In this document: positions 11,772-23,292 of the stretch, piece by piece
How positions within the stretch are numbered: position 1 is the first letter of the stretch
How the letters are laid out: each line of letters starts with the position of its first letter
From: Nematopogon swammerdamellus
Lineage: Eukaryota > Arthropoda > Insecta > Lepidoptera > Adelidae
Direction of reading: 5' to 3'
DNA: 64,000 nucleotides
Assembly (NCBI GenBank): GCA_946902875.1
Contig: OX336355.1
Span: forward strand, 12,991,347-13,055,346
Notes under the pieces: generated by a model
Told to the model about the DNA's origin: nothing
The model's input: only the letters and a program-made list of their open reading frames with translations
Database searches by the model: none
Position numbers and translations under genes: made by a program

Positions 11772-11904
11772 CAATCCGTACCACAGTCGGCCTCGACGGT
11801 CGAACGGTCACCCATCCATGTTCCGACCGCGCCCAAGTGTGCTTAATGTTCTCGATCACACGTCGTCGATCCGTTGCACCTACGAGCTACCGAGCGAGGA
11901 TGAC
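11772..11904 (-). mobile_element. SINE family A head fragment
   Basis: A degenerate minus-strand head only: B-box-like, 5S-like and A-box parts in that order from left to right. It has no body or tail. It sits 40 bp after the tail of the plus-strand copy at 11434. Confidence 0.6.
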
Positions 11905-12319
11905 GTTAGTTCATTAAAAATATGATTACAATAGCATAGAAACGTGTGTAGGATGGTTCGATCGCGCATGCGTGCGTCCGGCAGCTAATTGAGGTAACCG
12001 TGGGCGCATTAACGGCGCTGTAACGTTTTAATTTGACTGCGTCCACTCTGCTGATACTATCGATATTGTGCGCTTCAGTAACTCGTAGAGGCGGCAATAC
12101 ATTTATATTTTTCTTTAATAAAAGCTCACTTAATTTTATGGCTGGACCTGGCGTGATGCTCGCGAACGGGTGCTGTTTGTTTGAGACTGGCCTGCTCCAA
12201 TTGGCTCCAACGTGTTATATGAATAGTTTACGCTTATAGAAAAAAAAAATTATTTGTGATAGATTTTTAGAAATAGTGATGACTCGTACTATAGGCAGTG
12301 GCTTGTAAATGTAGACTAA

Positions 12320-12480
12320 GTGGACGCCAAAAAAAGTATCCAGCGAAGTTTCTTGCCAGTTCTTCTTCGCTGTGATAATCGAACTAGCAAAATGCTAAAT
12401 GTTAAATGTTAAACTATGACGAATCCGAGTGCAGTGTACTGTCTATGGATGATTAATGAAGAATAAAGAATGTGTTTCTT
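12320..12480 (+). repeat. dispersed repeat, pair with 47596-47745 (opposite strand)
   Basis: Contains GCGAAGTTTCTTGCCAGTTC, a stretch of TAAATGTTAAA copies and CGAGTGCAGTGTACTGTC, ending in an AATAAAGAATG signal. The reverse complement of 47596-47745 carries the same blocks in the same order. Probably a retroelement 3' end. Confidence 0.6.
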
Positions 12481-12487
12481 GTTTTTT

Positions 12488-12640
12488 TTTTATGTAATCC
12501 TGTATTAGTGGCCGAGTCAGAGGGGCAAAATCACAAGCTCCGACCAGCCAATATCACCTCCGAGAAGATGGTGACATACTGGAGACTTCGCTTTGGATTG
12601 CTGGCTACACTGGACTAGAGGAGAACACAGCCGTGTGGTT
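12488..12640 (-). mobile_element. SINE family B 3' fragment
   Basis: The minus strand ends in poly(A) with the GGATTACAT / CCACTA tail and the GGTGATATTGGCTGG core. The head and central section are absent. Confidence 0.7.
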
Positions 12641-12782
12641 CTTCTTTAGGGATCGTATTACTGAACCGAACGAAACAAAAATAAAAAATATTAAACCGAG
12701 CGCGGGACTGCGGTCTGACTGTTAAGTCAGTTCCAAAATAAGTTCTAATAAAGCTAAATTATTTCCCATGTCAGTAGGTAAG

Positions 12783-13076
12783 TCAGTCAATCAGTCAGTC
12801 AGCGTGTATACATGCACTGCTGGACATACTCCTCTCGAATTTTTCTCCAGGGTTTTGTCCTTGTTTTTTTTTCTTTTATTTTTCAGCGATACGGAACCAC
12901 TGCTTTCCGCCGCCGTACTTGACGTCGTCGTCATCCCACCTTGCGGGTGGTCTTCCCACACTCCGTTTTCCTGTCCACGGCCGCGAGTATAAGACACGGT
13001 TACACCAACGGCCGTCCTCTCTTCGGCTGACGTGCCCAGCTCACTGCCACTTGAGCTTAGCCAACCGGTGTCAAAT
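12783..13076 (-). pseudogene. RTE-type LINE C-terminal fragment, copy 1
   Basis: Minus-strand remnants of a reverse transcriptase C-terminus (a GKRSVGRPP-like region and a QQWT-like end at the CACTGCTGGACATAC block on plus). It is the same segment as 20810-21045 but with extra T-rich sequence and frame breaks. It starts at a (AGTC)n run. Confidence 0.55.
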
Positions 13077-13111
13077 TATAGTTATTTCCGTAATGCAAGT
13101 AATAACGTTAA

Positions 13112-13425
13112 ACAAGTGCGAGTCGAACTCGCGCACCGAGGTTTCCGCACCACAAAAAAAACACGTTTCTTGTATGGGAACCCCCCCCCCCCCCTCAATT
13201 TTTTACTTTTTCTCTTTTTTATTATTTGTTGTTATAGCCGCCATAATATAATAAATAACACATATTCTGTGAAAATTTCAACGGGATACCTATTCACGGT
13301 TCAAGAGATACAGCCCTCGGACAGACGGACGGACGGACGGACGGACAGACAGACAGTCAGACAGACAGACGACGTAGGCTTAGTAATAAGCTTCCGCACG
13401 GGATACGGAAACCTAAAAATGCGTT
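13112..13425 (+). repeat. dispersed repeat G, copy 1 (AAGTGCGAGTCGAACTCGC type)
   Basis: Starts AAGTGCGAGTCGAACTCGCG and includes a C14 run at about 13180-13193. It ends in (GACG)n/(GACA)n microsatellite at 13318-13372 and a GGATACGGAAACCTAAAA end. Related copies: 28840-29115 (-), 30820-31210 (+), 33650-33790 (-), 41427-41475 (+). This motif is common in lepidopteran genomes as a retroelement end. Confidence 0.6.
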
Positions 13426-13609
13426 GAATAAAAATAGTCACCGCTCTAAAGCGTTGCTAGATCTACCGGATTTGCCGATTACTATCACGTTGTTTTCGTA
13501 CACAAAAAAACGCTAAGTACGCTCTCGATATTAAGCGCTAACACACTACAAGCACTCTCTCATGGCGCTAATCCAATAATATTTACGACTCATGATTCAC
13601 TCACTACCG

Positions 13610-13678
13610 AAACATGTGAATCACTCAGCCAAACATAGTGAATCACTCAGCCAAACATAGTGAATCACTCAGCCAAAC
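13610..13678 (+). repeat. short tandem repeat, 3 x 22 bp
   Basis: GTGAATCACTCAGCCAAACA repeats three times with almost no change. No protein reading is supported. Confidence 0.8.
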
Positions 13679-14152
13679 TCGGTGGTGCCTACTTTCAGGG
13701 TTGCTGTTTCAATTTCTACTATATTTCTACAATATGATAGCTAGGCTTTGCAGGTGCCCGGGATGTACGGAATTGTCCCGGGCTAGGCTCCAATGTCCCG
13801 TGTCCCGGGCGAAGGGTTATTTTATCCCGGGAAGAGTCCAGATGCCGATGAAGTGCTCAAATTAGCAATTTCCTTCTTTCATTTTAGCGTAGTGTTGCTT
13901 ACTAAAGTTGTTCGCTTTAACAAACGCTAAAAGTTCGCCGTAAAAATTATAGTAGAAAAATATTGATCTTTTCTTTCTCCATCATATTTATGAAGGACTG
14001 CAGTAGTAGATATGTCCTGGGAAGCCTAACATCAGATCTGGCAAGCCTAGTTATAGCGCTAAGAGGGGTTGGGATTTACAATGGTATGGCCTCAATAGAA
14101 GGGCGGGGGAGGGGTGAGGAGAGGAATCTAAGATTGCCCGCCTTTGTAACTA

Positions 14153-14172
14153 GGGGGGGGGGGGGGGGGGGG
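14153..14172 (+). repeat. poly-G run (G20)
   Basis: Twenty consecutive G in a purine-rich patch (14098-14172). ORFs through it are artefacts of composition. Confidence 0.9.
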
Positions 14173-14471
14173 CATTTAATAATGGTATGTCTAGGTGAGG
14201 GGCAGAGGTAGTAGATTGGTAATCCCCCCACCGAAGGGGCGCGGTGGTGCATATGAGTATTTTCAATGGTCATAAAAAATAACCATAACCTACCTTTAGT
14301 GCCCTCATTAAGATACAGAAAAAAGTATTTTCAATGGTAATAAAAAAATTGCATGACCAATTTTTAGTGCGCTATTAATTAAAATAACCTTGACTTATTT
14401 TTAAATTTGCTACGATAACTATACTAGGATACTAGGTTTGCTACGATAAAATTTCGGTGATAGATAATTTA

Positions 14472-14652
14472 TACATTGAATGAAAGGTCGGTCTAAACGG
14501 CTATGTAAATAGTTTGTGTTTTCCGTCCAGTTCAGTGTAGCCGGCACGACCGAAGGGAAGCACTGACGTGGCACCAAGTTCACCCGGTGTTATGGGCTGA
14601 CATCACGGATGTTGTAGGTGATGCAGCCAACCGTGTTAGTTACCATAAAAAA
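14472..14652 (+). mobile_element. SINE family A 3' half
   Basis: Starts at TTGAATGAAAGGTCGGTC within the body and runs to the AGTTACCATAAAA tail. The head is missing. Confidence 0.8.
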
Positions 14653-15572
14653 AAGATTTTTTTTTTGCGTATAAAAGAATCATTTCCGTAAATAAATATT
14701 TATAACTCTGTCGCACCTTTGTCATTCCCAGCCCTAAGTGGGAGTTGAAAATATAAATACCGGCCTTATATGTGAGTCAAGTATTACATACGATTGACTG
14801 GCTGTGCGTTGCCAAGTTTTTTGGTGGACGAAGAACATATTATAAAGAAGATGATCGAAGAATTTTTCAAGGAAGTGCAAACGTCGCTCTGATAGTAAAC
14901 ATTAGTAAAGATTTATGTATATCTCAAAAAGTAGAAGTACCTACTAAGTAAAAAACTAGTACTAACTTTCTGAAAAAAAAATCGCTAAATAAACAAACAA
15001 ATTATTCAGTATAATCAACAAGTACCTAAAAGTAGCAATAAATAATATTAAATATAAATAAACATTAATTTGGCAAAATTAATTTAATAAAATATATAAC
15101 GTCTTTTTTTACTTTTTTTATTTATGTACCAATACAAACAAATAATTAACAACATAATTATTATTATCATTTATTTAGAAAATAACATTAAGTAAAGTTA
15201 GCAATAAATCAGTCGTGTACTGTTAGTAGATGACCACTGGAGGCATATCATTGTTATTAAATTACTTTCTTTATTTTCACATTTTTACCAAGTATTTATA
15301 TTAATTTTAGATATTTTATATTATACAAAAACATATAAAAATACTAATTGTTATGGTATCGTTTTTATGTCGAATAATTATGGCGAATAATTCGACTATT
15401 CGCCATAGATAGGGAATGCCGAATAATCTTAAACAGATTATTCGCCATTACCACTATTCGCGGCATTCCTAATCAAAAGTATTGTTTTAACATTGAAAAT
15501 TATCCACTTTGTTAAGGGAACGTACACATACCGCGAGACCGATTTTAGACCACTTTGGAATGTGAGTTGTGA

Positions 15573-15972
15573 TTTTTTTTTTTATGGAAACTGACACGGT
15601 TGCCTACATCACCTAAAACATCAGTGATGTCAGCCCATAACACCGGGTGAACTAGGTGCCATGTCAGTGCTTCCCTTCATTTCGCGCCGGCTACACTGAA
15701 CTGGACGTAAAACCCGAACTATTTACATAGCCGTTTCGACCGACGTTTCTTTTAAGTAATCTGTGGTTTCGCTCAGTGCGGTGGTACCAACCCGGCCGGG
15801 ATAAACTCTACCACCTAGTAAGGTAAGAAGGGAAGGTACCTACAGTTTAACGTGGAATCCGAACCACGGTCAGCCTCCAACGGTCGGGCGGTCACCCATC
15901 CAAGTACTGACTGCGCTCAGCGTTGCTTAACAACAGTCGACTGACCGCACCACTGAGCTGCCGAGGCTGACG
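15573..15972 (-). mobile_element. SINE family A copy, near full length
   Basis: Minus-strand copy with tail TTCCATAAAA at 15573-15590 and head at 15890-15972, both promoter parts present. A 16-bp interruption sits near 15752 in the CGACGTTTC region. It is followed directly by a minus-strand piece of repeat D (15974-16063). Confidence 0.85.
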
Positions 15973-15973
15973 A

Positions 15974-16063
15974 ATTTCCTTATCCCTTAGTCGACTTTTA
16001 CGACATGCGACGGGGAGAGATGCAGTGAGACTATTATTTTTAGGTACTGACCCCACACGGTAC
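15974..16063 (-). repeat. dispersed repeat D, 5' fragment
   Basis: Reverse of the TACCGTGTGG...GACTAAGGGATAAGG box of repeat D, abutting the SINE A head at 15972. Confidence 0.55.
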
Positions 16064-16437
16064 AAAATTTACCGTGACTTTACAAACTTTTAGTAACTTT
16101 ATACTAACATAAATAAACTGAATGTGGATTTTGAATGTGACCAGGCGAAAGTTTTTCGCGTAATTGAACCGTGCCTGTGGAAGTCTTACGAAAAATTTGC
16201 GAGAATGGAACAAAATAATATTTTGAAATACCACGTGACAAAGTGAATAAACCTTGTAACCCTGTGACCCTGCGTGGTATTTTTACAAAGCCCTCCCACC
16301 CCCCAAATCGGTCACGTGGTATGGGTAATTCCATAGCAATAATGTACAAAGTTCAGTGTTTTTTTTTCGTGTGTTGCCCGTGGTCCTACTGCGTAGTCCT
16401 ACTGGTAGAACCAAGGGCAATGTTTTTTGTCCGTGGT

Positions 16438-16730
16438 TCTGGAAACTGACACGGTTGACTGCATCACCTACAACATCCGTGATGTCAGCCCATAACACCG
16501 GGTGAACTTGATGCCACGTCAGTGCTTCCCTTCGGTCGTGCCGGCTACACTGAACTGGACGGAAAACACAAACTATTTACATAGCCTTTTCGACCGACCT
16601 TTCATTCAGTGCGGTGGTACCAACCCGGGCGGGTTAAACCCTACCACCTAGTAATATAAGAAGGGGGCATATCCCTTAGTCGCCTTTGGGGCTATTCTTT
16701 TAAAGTACCGGCCCCACACAGTACATAGCC
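16438..16730 (-). mobile_element. SINE family A 3' two-thirds joined to repeat D fragment
   Basis: The SINE A body runs from 16438 to 16664 on minus and stops at the TAGTAATATAAGAAGGG point. A repeat D 5' fragment follows (16672-16730). The same junction (TAGTAATATAAGAAGGG then CATATCCCTTA) recurs at 45995 and 60664, so the fused form seems to be a propagated variant. Confidence 0.7.
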
Positions 16731-17009
16731 TACCTAATGAATACTTAAGCAACAAGTACGCCACGAGGCAGTTTCCGCGCATATTACAATGTTATCTGTA
16801 TCACAAAATCAATTATCTATTAATTATTCCGAACTGAACGTATTTGGAGCGGACATTATAAGCTGCTGACAACTCACGCACTCACGAGTCGTTTAGATAA
16901 GCGCCTCTATACACGCGCCAACTTATCTGTGGAGGTGCAGGGGGCGCTTATGTTGTCTCCATTGTAATAAGTTACCAGAACTGCGAGAGATAGCTGAATT
17001 CTTTTAACC

Positions 17010-17379
17010 TGACAGAGTTGCCTACATCATCTGCTACACCCGCGAAGTTAGCACATAACACCTTGGTGAACTAGGTGCCGTGTCAGTGCTTCCCTTCAGC
17101 CGTGCCGGCTACACTGAACTGGACGGAAGACACGAACTATTTACACAGCCGTTTCAACCGACATTTTGTTCAGTGCGATGGTACCAAACCGGGCGGGTTA
17201 AACCCTACCACCAAGTAAGATTAGGAAGGAAGGGACCTACAGTTTTACGAGGAATCCGAACCTCAGTCAGCCTCCAACGGTCGAGCGGTCACCCATCCAA
17301 GAACTGACCGCACCCAGCGTTGCTTAACATTCAATAGCGACAGTTGACTGTCTGCACCACTGAGCTATCGAGGCTGACA
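17010..17379 (-). mobile_element. SINE family A copy, near full length
   Basis: Minus-strand copy with degraded tail at 17010-17030 and complete head at 17270-17379 (CGAGCGGTCACCCATCCAAG, CACCACTGAGCTATCGAGGC). Confidence 0.8.
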
Positions 17380-17704
17380 GCGTGGCTTTGTGACCGATGT
17401 GGCTTTATATTATGAATTATGATAGTAGAGAAGAGTGCAGGGAGATATCGATCTACCGGCAAGGTAAAATATGAATGTCAGTACGTACACACCGGTAAGA
17501 TCGAGTTAAAAACTTCTACAAAATTATATAAATATAAGTATAATTTAAGTCCGACGAAGCTTTTAAGTTCAAGCTGTCAATAACAACGGTAGAGAACGCT
17601 TTCATTGCCTCGCCGTTGATCTTTTAGTAGCGTCTACAAACAAATACATATACCTACTTTCGCGTGATAGTGATCTTTTTTATGTGTGTATTATTTAAAT
17701 ATTT

Positions 17705-18310
17705 ATTTGTCAGTCTTGATTTTGTGGTTTATTGATCATTCATATGGCAGTTAGACTGCGCTCGAACTTGTCACAATTTGTTCTATGCGGTTCGATTACA
17801 CCCACGAAGAAGAACCGACAAGAAACTTCGCAGGGTATTTTTTTAAACATATTTTTACAAGTATTTAGAGATTAGCCACATAATAACACCGCCCATAGTC
17901 TATCTAAAACACAGCTTGAGAGCAAGATTAACTATTTTGCTGAGAGTTCTGACTACGAAGACTTATAATTGAGTGAATCAGGTGTAAAGAGCCTTTGTCA
18001 AAGTTTAATACGTAATTTGTATCAACATAATTATGTTAGTATATTAAACTGCAATGCAGTATAATTTTATTATCAAAAATAAAAATGTATGAATATTTAA
18101 GATACTTGAAGTATCAAGTTGATTTTGTTGTTTATTGATCATTCATATGGCAGTAAAACTGCGCTCGAACTTGTCACAATTTGTTCTATCCGTTTCAGTT
18201 ACACCCACGAAAAAGACCCGGTAAGAAACTTCGCAGGCTATTTTTTTGTCATGTGTACAAGTACTTTAGTGACTAGCTACATAATAACATGGCCTAAAGT
18301 ACAGTGGATA
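17705..18310 (+). repeat. direct repeat pair, offset about 410 bp
   Basis: The block 17711-17900 recurs at 18121-18308. Shared pieces include TTTATTGATCATTCATATGG, CTGCGCTCGAACTTGTCAC and AGAAACTTCGCAGG. The copies differ by scattered substitutions. It is either two insertions of one retroelement end or an old local duplication. Confidence 0.7.
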
Positions 18311-18397
18311 GCTCGGTAGTGAAAGGGATCGACGTGCGATCGTGAAATTAAGAACACCCGGACGCGGTGACCGTTCGACCTTAGAAGCTTACCTATA

Positions 18398-18673
18398 ATG
18401 GACCCTGACATGAGGGTGGGCTACATCACCTACAGCATCCGTAATGTCAGCCCGCATAACACCTTGGTGAACTAGGTGTCATGTCAGTGCTTCCCTTCAG
18501 TCGTGCCGGCTACACTGAACTGGACGGAAAACACGAACTATTTACATAGCCGCTTCGACCGACTTTTCATTCGGTGCGATGGTACCAATCGGGTCGTGTT
18601 AAAACCACCTAGTAAGGTTAGGGAAGGGACCTAAACAGTTTTACTTTGGATTGGAACCACGGCCAGCCTCAGC
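18398..18673 (-). mobile_element. SINE family A copy, partial head
   Basis: Minus-strand copy from a degraded tail at 18398 to the B-box-like area at 18673, where it breaks off before the 5S-like part. Confidence 0.75.
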
Positions 18674-19003
18674 GATGATACCTGATCATCTGCTGACGGT
18701 ACGCGCGCTCGTGATAGATCTGACGTGGCTCCGTGAGCGTGAATTTATTAAATTCGAGTGTTCGGCGCCATCATATTTTAATTTAATGAGTGTTTTATTG
18801 TGCACCGCTTATTTTATGGTACTGAGCGATCACTCTCCCCGTCCGTGGAAATAAATAAGTGGAAGGAGCTTACAATGAGTTCCATATATTTTATCTGATT
18901 TATGGTTTACTTTTAAAGTTTATTTTTGATTGCATTGTCTGCCCGATACACCTCCCCCACCCCAAGGGTTAGTTCGTAAACACAGTTTCGTGTCCCATTA
19001 AGG

Positions 19004-19323
19004 GTTGCCAGATGGTTCAGATGAAAAAACCGGACATTTTTCATCAAAGCGCCTTTGATTTTTCAGGTACAAAATGAAATTTGATTTTATGTACCAAATG
19101 TTTCATGACCAATATTCAAATGAAAGGGTTAAATTGGTCGAACTTACTGCAAAATCGAAGAACACAGTAAGATTAGTATTAAAAAGTTCTGAAAAAGTTA
19201 ATATTTACGTTATATGAAGAAAAACCGGACGTTTTGGTGTCCGGTTATTCATTATTTTGGAGACCGGACACAAGCCTCAAAAAGCCGGACTGTCCGATCC
19301 AAATCCGGACATTTGGCAACCCT
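19004..19323. mobile_element. short-TIR MITE, hAT-like ends
   Basis: The left end AGGGTTGCCAGAT faces the right end ATTTGGCAACCCT. Inside each end lies an ACCGGACAT / AATCCGGACAT box. It is about 320 bp with no ORF. AGGGTTGCCA termini are typical of hAT-type elements, but no clear 8-bp target duplication is visible. Confidence 0.5.
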
Positions 19324-19339
19324 AAATATATACTTTAAG

Positions 19340-19850
19340 TATATATTTAACCCCCGACGCAAACGAGGGGGTTTTCAAGCTTAACACCTACGCCTGTCTG
19401 TCTGTGCGTCTGTGTGTCTGTCTGTGGCATCGTAGCTCCAAAACGGTTAGGTCAATTTGCATGCGGTGTTTTTATTAGAAAACCGGTTTACCCGGGATGG
19501 TTCTTAGCTATGTCTGTAATCAAGTAATCCAGTTATCAAATTAATACGGCTCTTAAAAAGCTTGAAAAAAAGTGAAATTTAAAATTTTAAAGACAACCCG
19601 ACACCTTAAAAAGTCCAAATGTATTTCCGTTTCGTTACTTAAAGGTATCGGGGGACCGCTAAGCAAATAAAATGTAAAAAAACTCAGATCATTACACAGC
19701 GTCCCCCGACGCCTTTATTGATTTAGCGGTCCTCCGACGCATTTATTTACCAAGCGGTCCATTGACACCTTTAAGTGACTTAACGCAAATTATTTTTGAC
19801 TTTTTAAGGGGTCGGGGGATTTTGAAAGTTTTAATGATTTTTTTTTTTAT
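19340..19850 (+). repeat. dispersed repeat H, copy 1
   Basis: Carries AACCCCCGACGCAAACGAGG, a CTGTCTGTCTGTG run, GGCATCGTAGCTCC and repeated GACGCCTTTA boxes. The same family, reversed and split by a LINE, lies at 49045-50515. No intact coding frame. Confidence 0.55.
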
Positions 19851-20099
19851 TTTATTTGAAGGAGCATCATCTTTTCGAGAAGATGAAAAGGAAAGTACAA
19901 AAAGAGGATATTACAAAATCATTTACAACACTGCTCACTCACTCTATCGTGTTATACCACAGATTACTTAATAGTTACTTCGTAATAGATAAATCACTCC
20001 ATAGAAAAAGTTCCTACCTTCGGGCTTTAATAGCCTACTGTTTCACGTCGCCAATCGCTGCGTGCGAAAATGTACCTTAACGATCGAGTGTAAAGTGAT

Positions 20100-20260
20100 T
20101 ATTGCTTTGCAGCTGCGCCGGCCGAGCGTGAGTATGCTCCGCGCGGCTGTTTATATTCTTTGGGCAGCCCATTGAAATTCACCGCCCCGGCGCGGCGGCG
20201 GCGGTGCGCCGGGCGGTAGGTAGTTAGCGCGCGCAAGTACATAGAGTGCGTGAGGCCTGG
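20100..20260. promoter_or_regulatory. CpG-rich patch (candidate promoter/enhancer)
   Basis: A sharply GC- and CpG-rich island in AT-rich DNA, with CGGCGCGGCGGCGGCGG-like runs near 20184-20215, flanked by single-copy-looking sequence. No exon is visible. It lies between two developmental-type genes, so a regulatory role is possible. Confidence 0.3.
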
Positions 20261-20805
20261 TTATACGCTCGATAATACGTTATAATATGCTTACTAGTGT
20301 TAAATATCTTCAAGAAACAATAAAGTATTTTCTACCAATACATCTAATATTCTGTCTGCTACAAATGGTGTGCACGCAGATCAAACGTTGGTAAAAAGAT
20401 TGGACTTTATGCAATTTACAATGCCGTTTCTGAGCATTTTCATTTCTTCGCTCCATCATACCTCTTTGCCGAACTAAGGCCATTGAAATCAAAACCGATG
20501 AATCTGTCATCCTTCTTGTGTTTTTGTAACGCCTGTCCAACGATCTGTTGTATAAGCTGACGTTTAGTTTGCCGATTTCACTCACTCAAAAGACGTAGTG
20601 AAATTAATTTTAATTAATATCAAATTGTTTCATAATATTTTACTTCGATGACAAAAAAAGCGGTCAAGTGGGAGTTGGGCCTCACGCAATGCGTGTTCCG
20701 TCCGTACCAATGCACTCTGATATTGAGCGTACTGAAAAAAAACTACATTATGTGTAATTTACAATGTTCCTTTTTATATTTCTTCATTAGATAAATGCAA
20801 AGTCA

Positions 20806-21045
20806 GTCAGCGTGTAAGCGTCCACTGCTGGACATACGCCTCTCCAATTTTCCTCCAGTCCTCCCGGCCTTCAGCGGTACGGAACCACTGCTTTCCGCCG
20901 ACGTACTTGATGTCGTCGTCCCACCTTGCGGGTTGTCTTCCAACACTCCATTTTCCTGTCCACGGCCGCCAGTGTATGACATGGTTACTCCAACGGTCAT
21001 CGTCTCTTCGGCTAACGTGCCCAGCCCACTGCCATTTGAGCTAAA
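20806..21045 (-). pseudogene. RTE-type LINE C-terminal fragment, copy 2
   Basis: An uninterrupted minus-strand reading from about 21020 down to 20815 gives GHVSRRDDDRW, then VGRQPARWDDDIKY, then GEAYVQQWTLTR and a stop. This is the usual end of RTE-clade reverse transcriptases. There is no start codon, polymerase core or endonuclease, so it is a 5'-truncated fragment, but little decayed. Confidence 0.7.
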
Positions 21046-21675
21046 TGCCTAGCCGAACGATAAATCGAGTACATTGCTTAGTACTAACATATAAAAATAT
21101 CATATTACAATGTTGCTGTTCAGTGATAACGTTAATAACTTTACTTCAGTTTTTTTTTCTGATTAATACTTAATAAGGAATAAGTGCGATGGAACGATGG
21201 AACCACAATTTTTTACAGTTTTTTTTTTGTAATAAAAAAAGTAATGTAAACATATACAGGATGTTTCAGGATAGGCTTGAGAAACTTCAGGAACAGAAAG
21301 TACTCATTATTAGAAGAAAAAAATCCTTATCACTCAAATCGAAATCCCGTATATTTTTTTTCATACAAATATTTAGAATTGTAATAAAAACTCGATGGAC
21401 AGTCAATCTGGGGAGATTTGGCAATAGGGCTGCCTAGTTCTAGGTAGTGCAATGACCTAGTCCAGTCCCCTTTTTTTTTATGCCATTAAAATTTCAGGTT
21501 TGGAATTTACCTACATGCAGTTCAATTCTACTAGTTAAGCATATAAGTCAGTCAAATTATTTTTATTTTATAAACTTAGACGTTAACCGTCCACCAAACC
21601 TCGATGAAACGATTTTCAACAAAAAGTATTACAAAATGACCGAATCTGGGAAAAAGTTTTAGAGCTTTTCGTCTT

Positions 21676-21815
21676 CAAATCATCATCATCATCATCATCA
21701 GCCTGTATAGGTACACTGCTGGACATATGCCTCTCCCAAGGCACGCCACCACACGCGGTCATCCGCTCTTCTCATCCATCCGCTCCCGGCTACCTTTTTT
21801 AGGTCGTCTGTCGTC
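21676..21815 (-). mobile_element. RTE-type LINE 3' end with (TGA)n tail
   Basis: The plus strand shows (ATC)n at 21680-21700 followed by CACTGCTGGACATATGCCTC. On minus this is the last coding piece followed by a trinucleotide tail, which is usual for RTE elements. Confidence 0.65.
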
Positions 21816-22224
21816 TTCAAATATGGACCCCTTTTGAACCCTGAAGTTACGAAACCCTATCTGTTTCCATAATACATATCAACCTTGAGCCCCAGCACTA
21901 TTTGCTTTATTATTATTACTTATTTCTTAAACTTTACTTTAACTAAGTAATATTTTTTTAAGTGTTTTAATAACTTATTTGACACCCTATTTATTACACC
22001 CATAATTATGCGAATGATTTATCCTTCTGCATCAAAGCATTGGGTCATTATAAGCTTCAGTTATGCCAAGTTTTTTTTATCTAATTCGGTATGGGTGAGT
22101 GAGTCAGAGGCGAATCTACGCCAGTGAAATTTTGAAATATTCACTTGCAAAATGTACTCTACATTTTCTCATTTGCAAAATGCATAGAAGCAAAATATTA
22201 TTTTTAGGCCTTTTATAACATCAC

Positions 22225-22405
22225 TAGCTGTGCCCGCGCGCTCTCATATTTGACTTCTCTACTAACCTCATAAGCCATTTAGCGTGATAGTAAGTAGCCT
22301 GTAGTTGATGGGAAAGATCAAGCTATCCGTAGAATTTTTTTTATTAAAATCGGTTCAGTGGTTCTCGAGTTATAAGCGGACAGACAGACAGAAAGCAGAC
22401 GTAAT
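22225..22405 (+). repeat. dispersed repeat F, copy 2
   Basis: Same order of boxes as 8662-8872, with a shorter (GACA) run. The two copies share AATCAAGCTATCCGTAGAAT-type stretches with few differences. Confidence 0.6.
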
Positions 22406-22619
22406 CTCATTTTTATTACAGCTCTAAAAATAATCCTTCTGACTTGAATAGGTATCTACTCCTTAGGACGCAAATTCCCTAAGGGCGCAAATTCCCCAGG
22501 GGTACCTAGTAATCGTGCAACGAAATATATTAATAATTTATCATTTATTTATTCTTGTTAGTTGTATTTTAGACAATGAATTGTGAAGTTATCTTATGAC
22601 TTCCTACACGTTCCCTTGT

Positions 22620-22810
22620 TGTGCCGGTCGCTGCAGGCTTATTAACACATTATTTAGTAGCAAGCCGCCTGCGCCGGCGCATCGGACCGCACACATCGAT
22701 TTCCTCCTCGTTTGATTGCAGATCGCCCGCTGAATGTCTGATGACGAACTTCAAAGCGTCGACGCTTCGGCGCAGGAAGCACCAAGATGGCGCGCGCGTC
22801 ATACTAGTTT
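22620..22810. promoter_or_regulatory. CpG-rich single-copy patch
   Basis: GC/CpG-rich block with CGCCTGCGCCGGCGCATCGG and AAGATGGCGCGCGCG. ORFs exist on both strands but neither looks like a protein. Candidate regulatory DNA only. Confidence 0.25.
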
Positions 22811-23084
22811 GACATTTCGATTGATGGCCTCTTTCTTGGACGTAATGGAGCGAAGACACAATATACAGGCGAAACGATTCTAAACTACACGTCGTTTTCC
22901 GTGCATTTTAGAATAGCCGCTACGAGTACTCGTACCATCATCAATCAATACTAATAATAAATCTGTATGGTCATGGAGTAAGTTACTTTGTTTTATGAGA
23001 TATTGCGTTTGTAGACTTCTATGTGTGATACTAAAACTAAATTACGATTTTTAGAAATATTTTCTTTATGTATGTGTGTAACTC

Positions 23085-23292
23085 TTAAACCGATCATCCG
23101 CATTCGATCAAACTTAGTACAAACACATTTAAGTATACGGAACACAGGATAGGCAGTAGGCTAAATAAAACTCGGTTCCGGTTACGCCGAGATGTGGCTC
23201 TCATACAAACCGAATTGTTCTGCGCGTCGAAATAAAGGTACGGTAGCGGGCTTACTTACTTTCTTCTTTTTAAATAAGAATTTAACGCAGGT
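23085..23292 (+). repeat. dispersed repeat E, copy 1
   Basis: Matches 41690-41897 over about 205 bases, including ACCGATCATCCG, CGGTTCCGGTTACGC and AGGTACGGTAGCGGGC. Both copies are in the same orientation. Confidence 0.65.

Noticed and set aside
19762..20080. Overlapping ORFs of 69-74 codons
   Set aside because: AT-rich, in a retroelement-derived stretch, mutually overlapping in different frames and without domain features.
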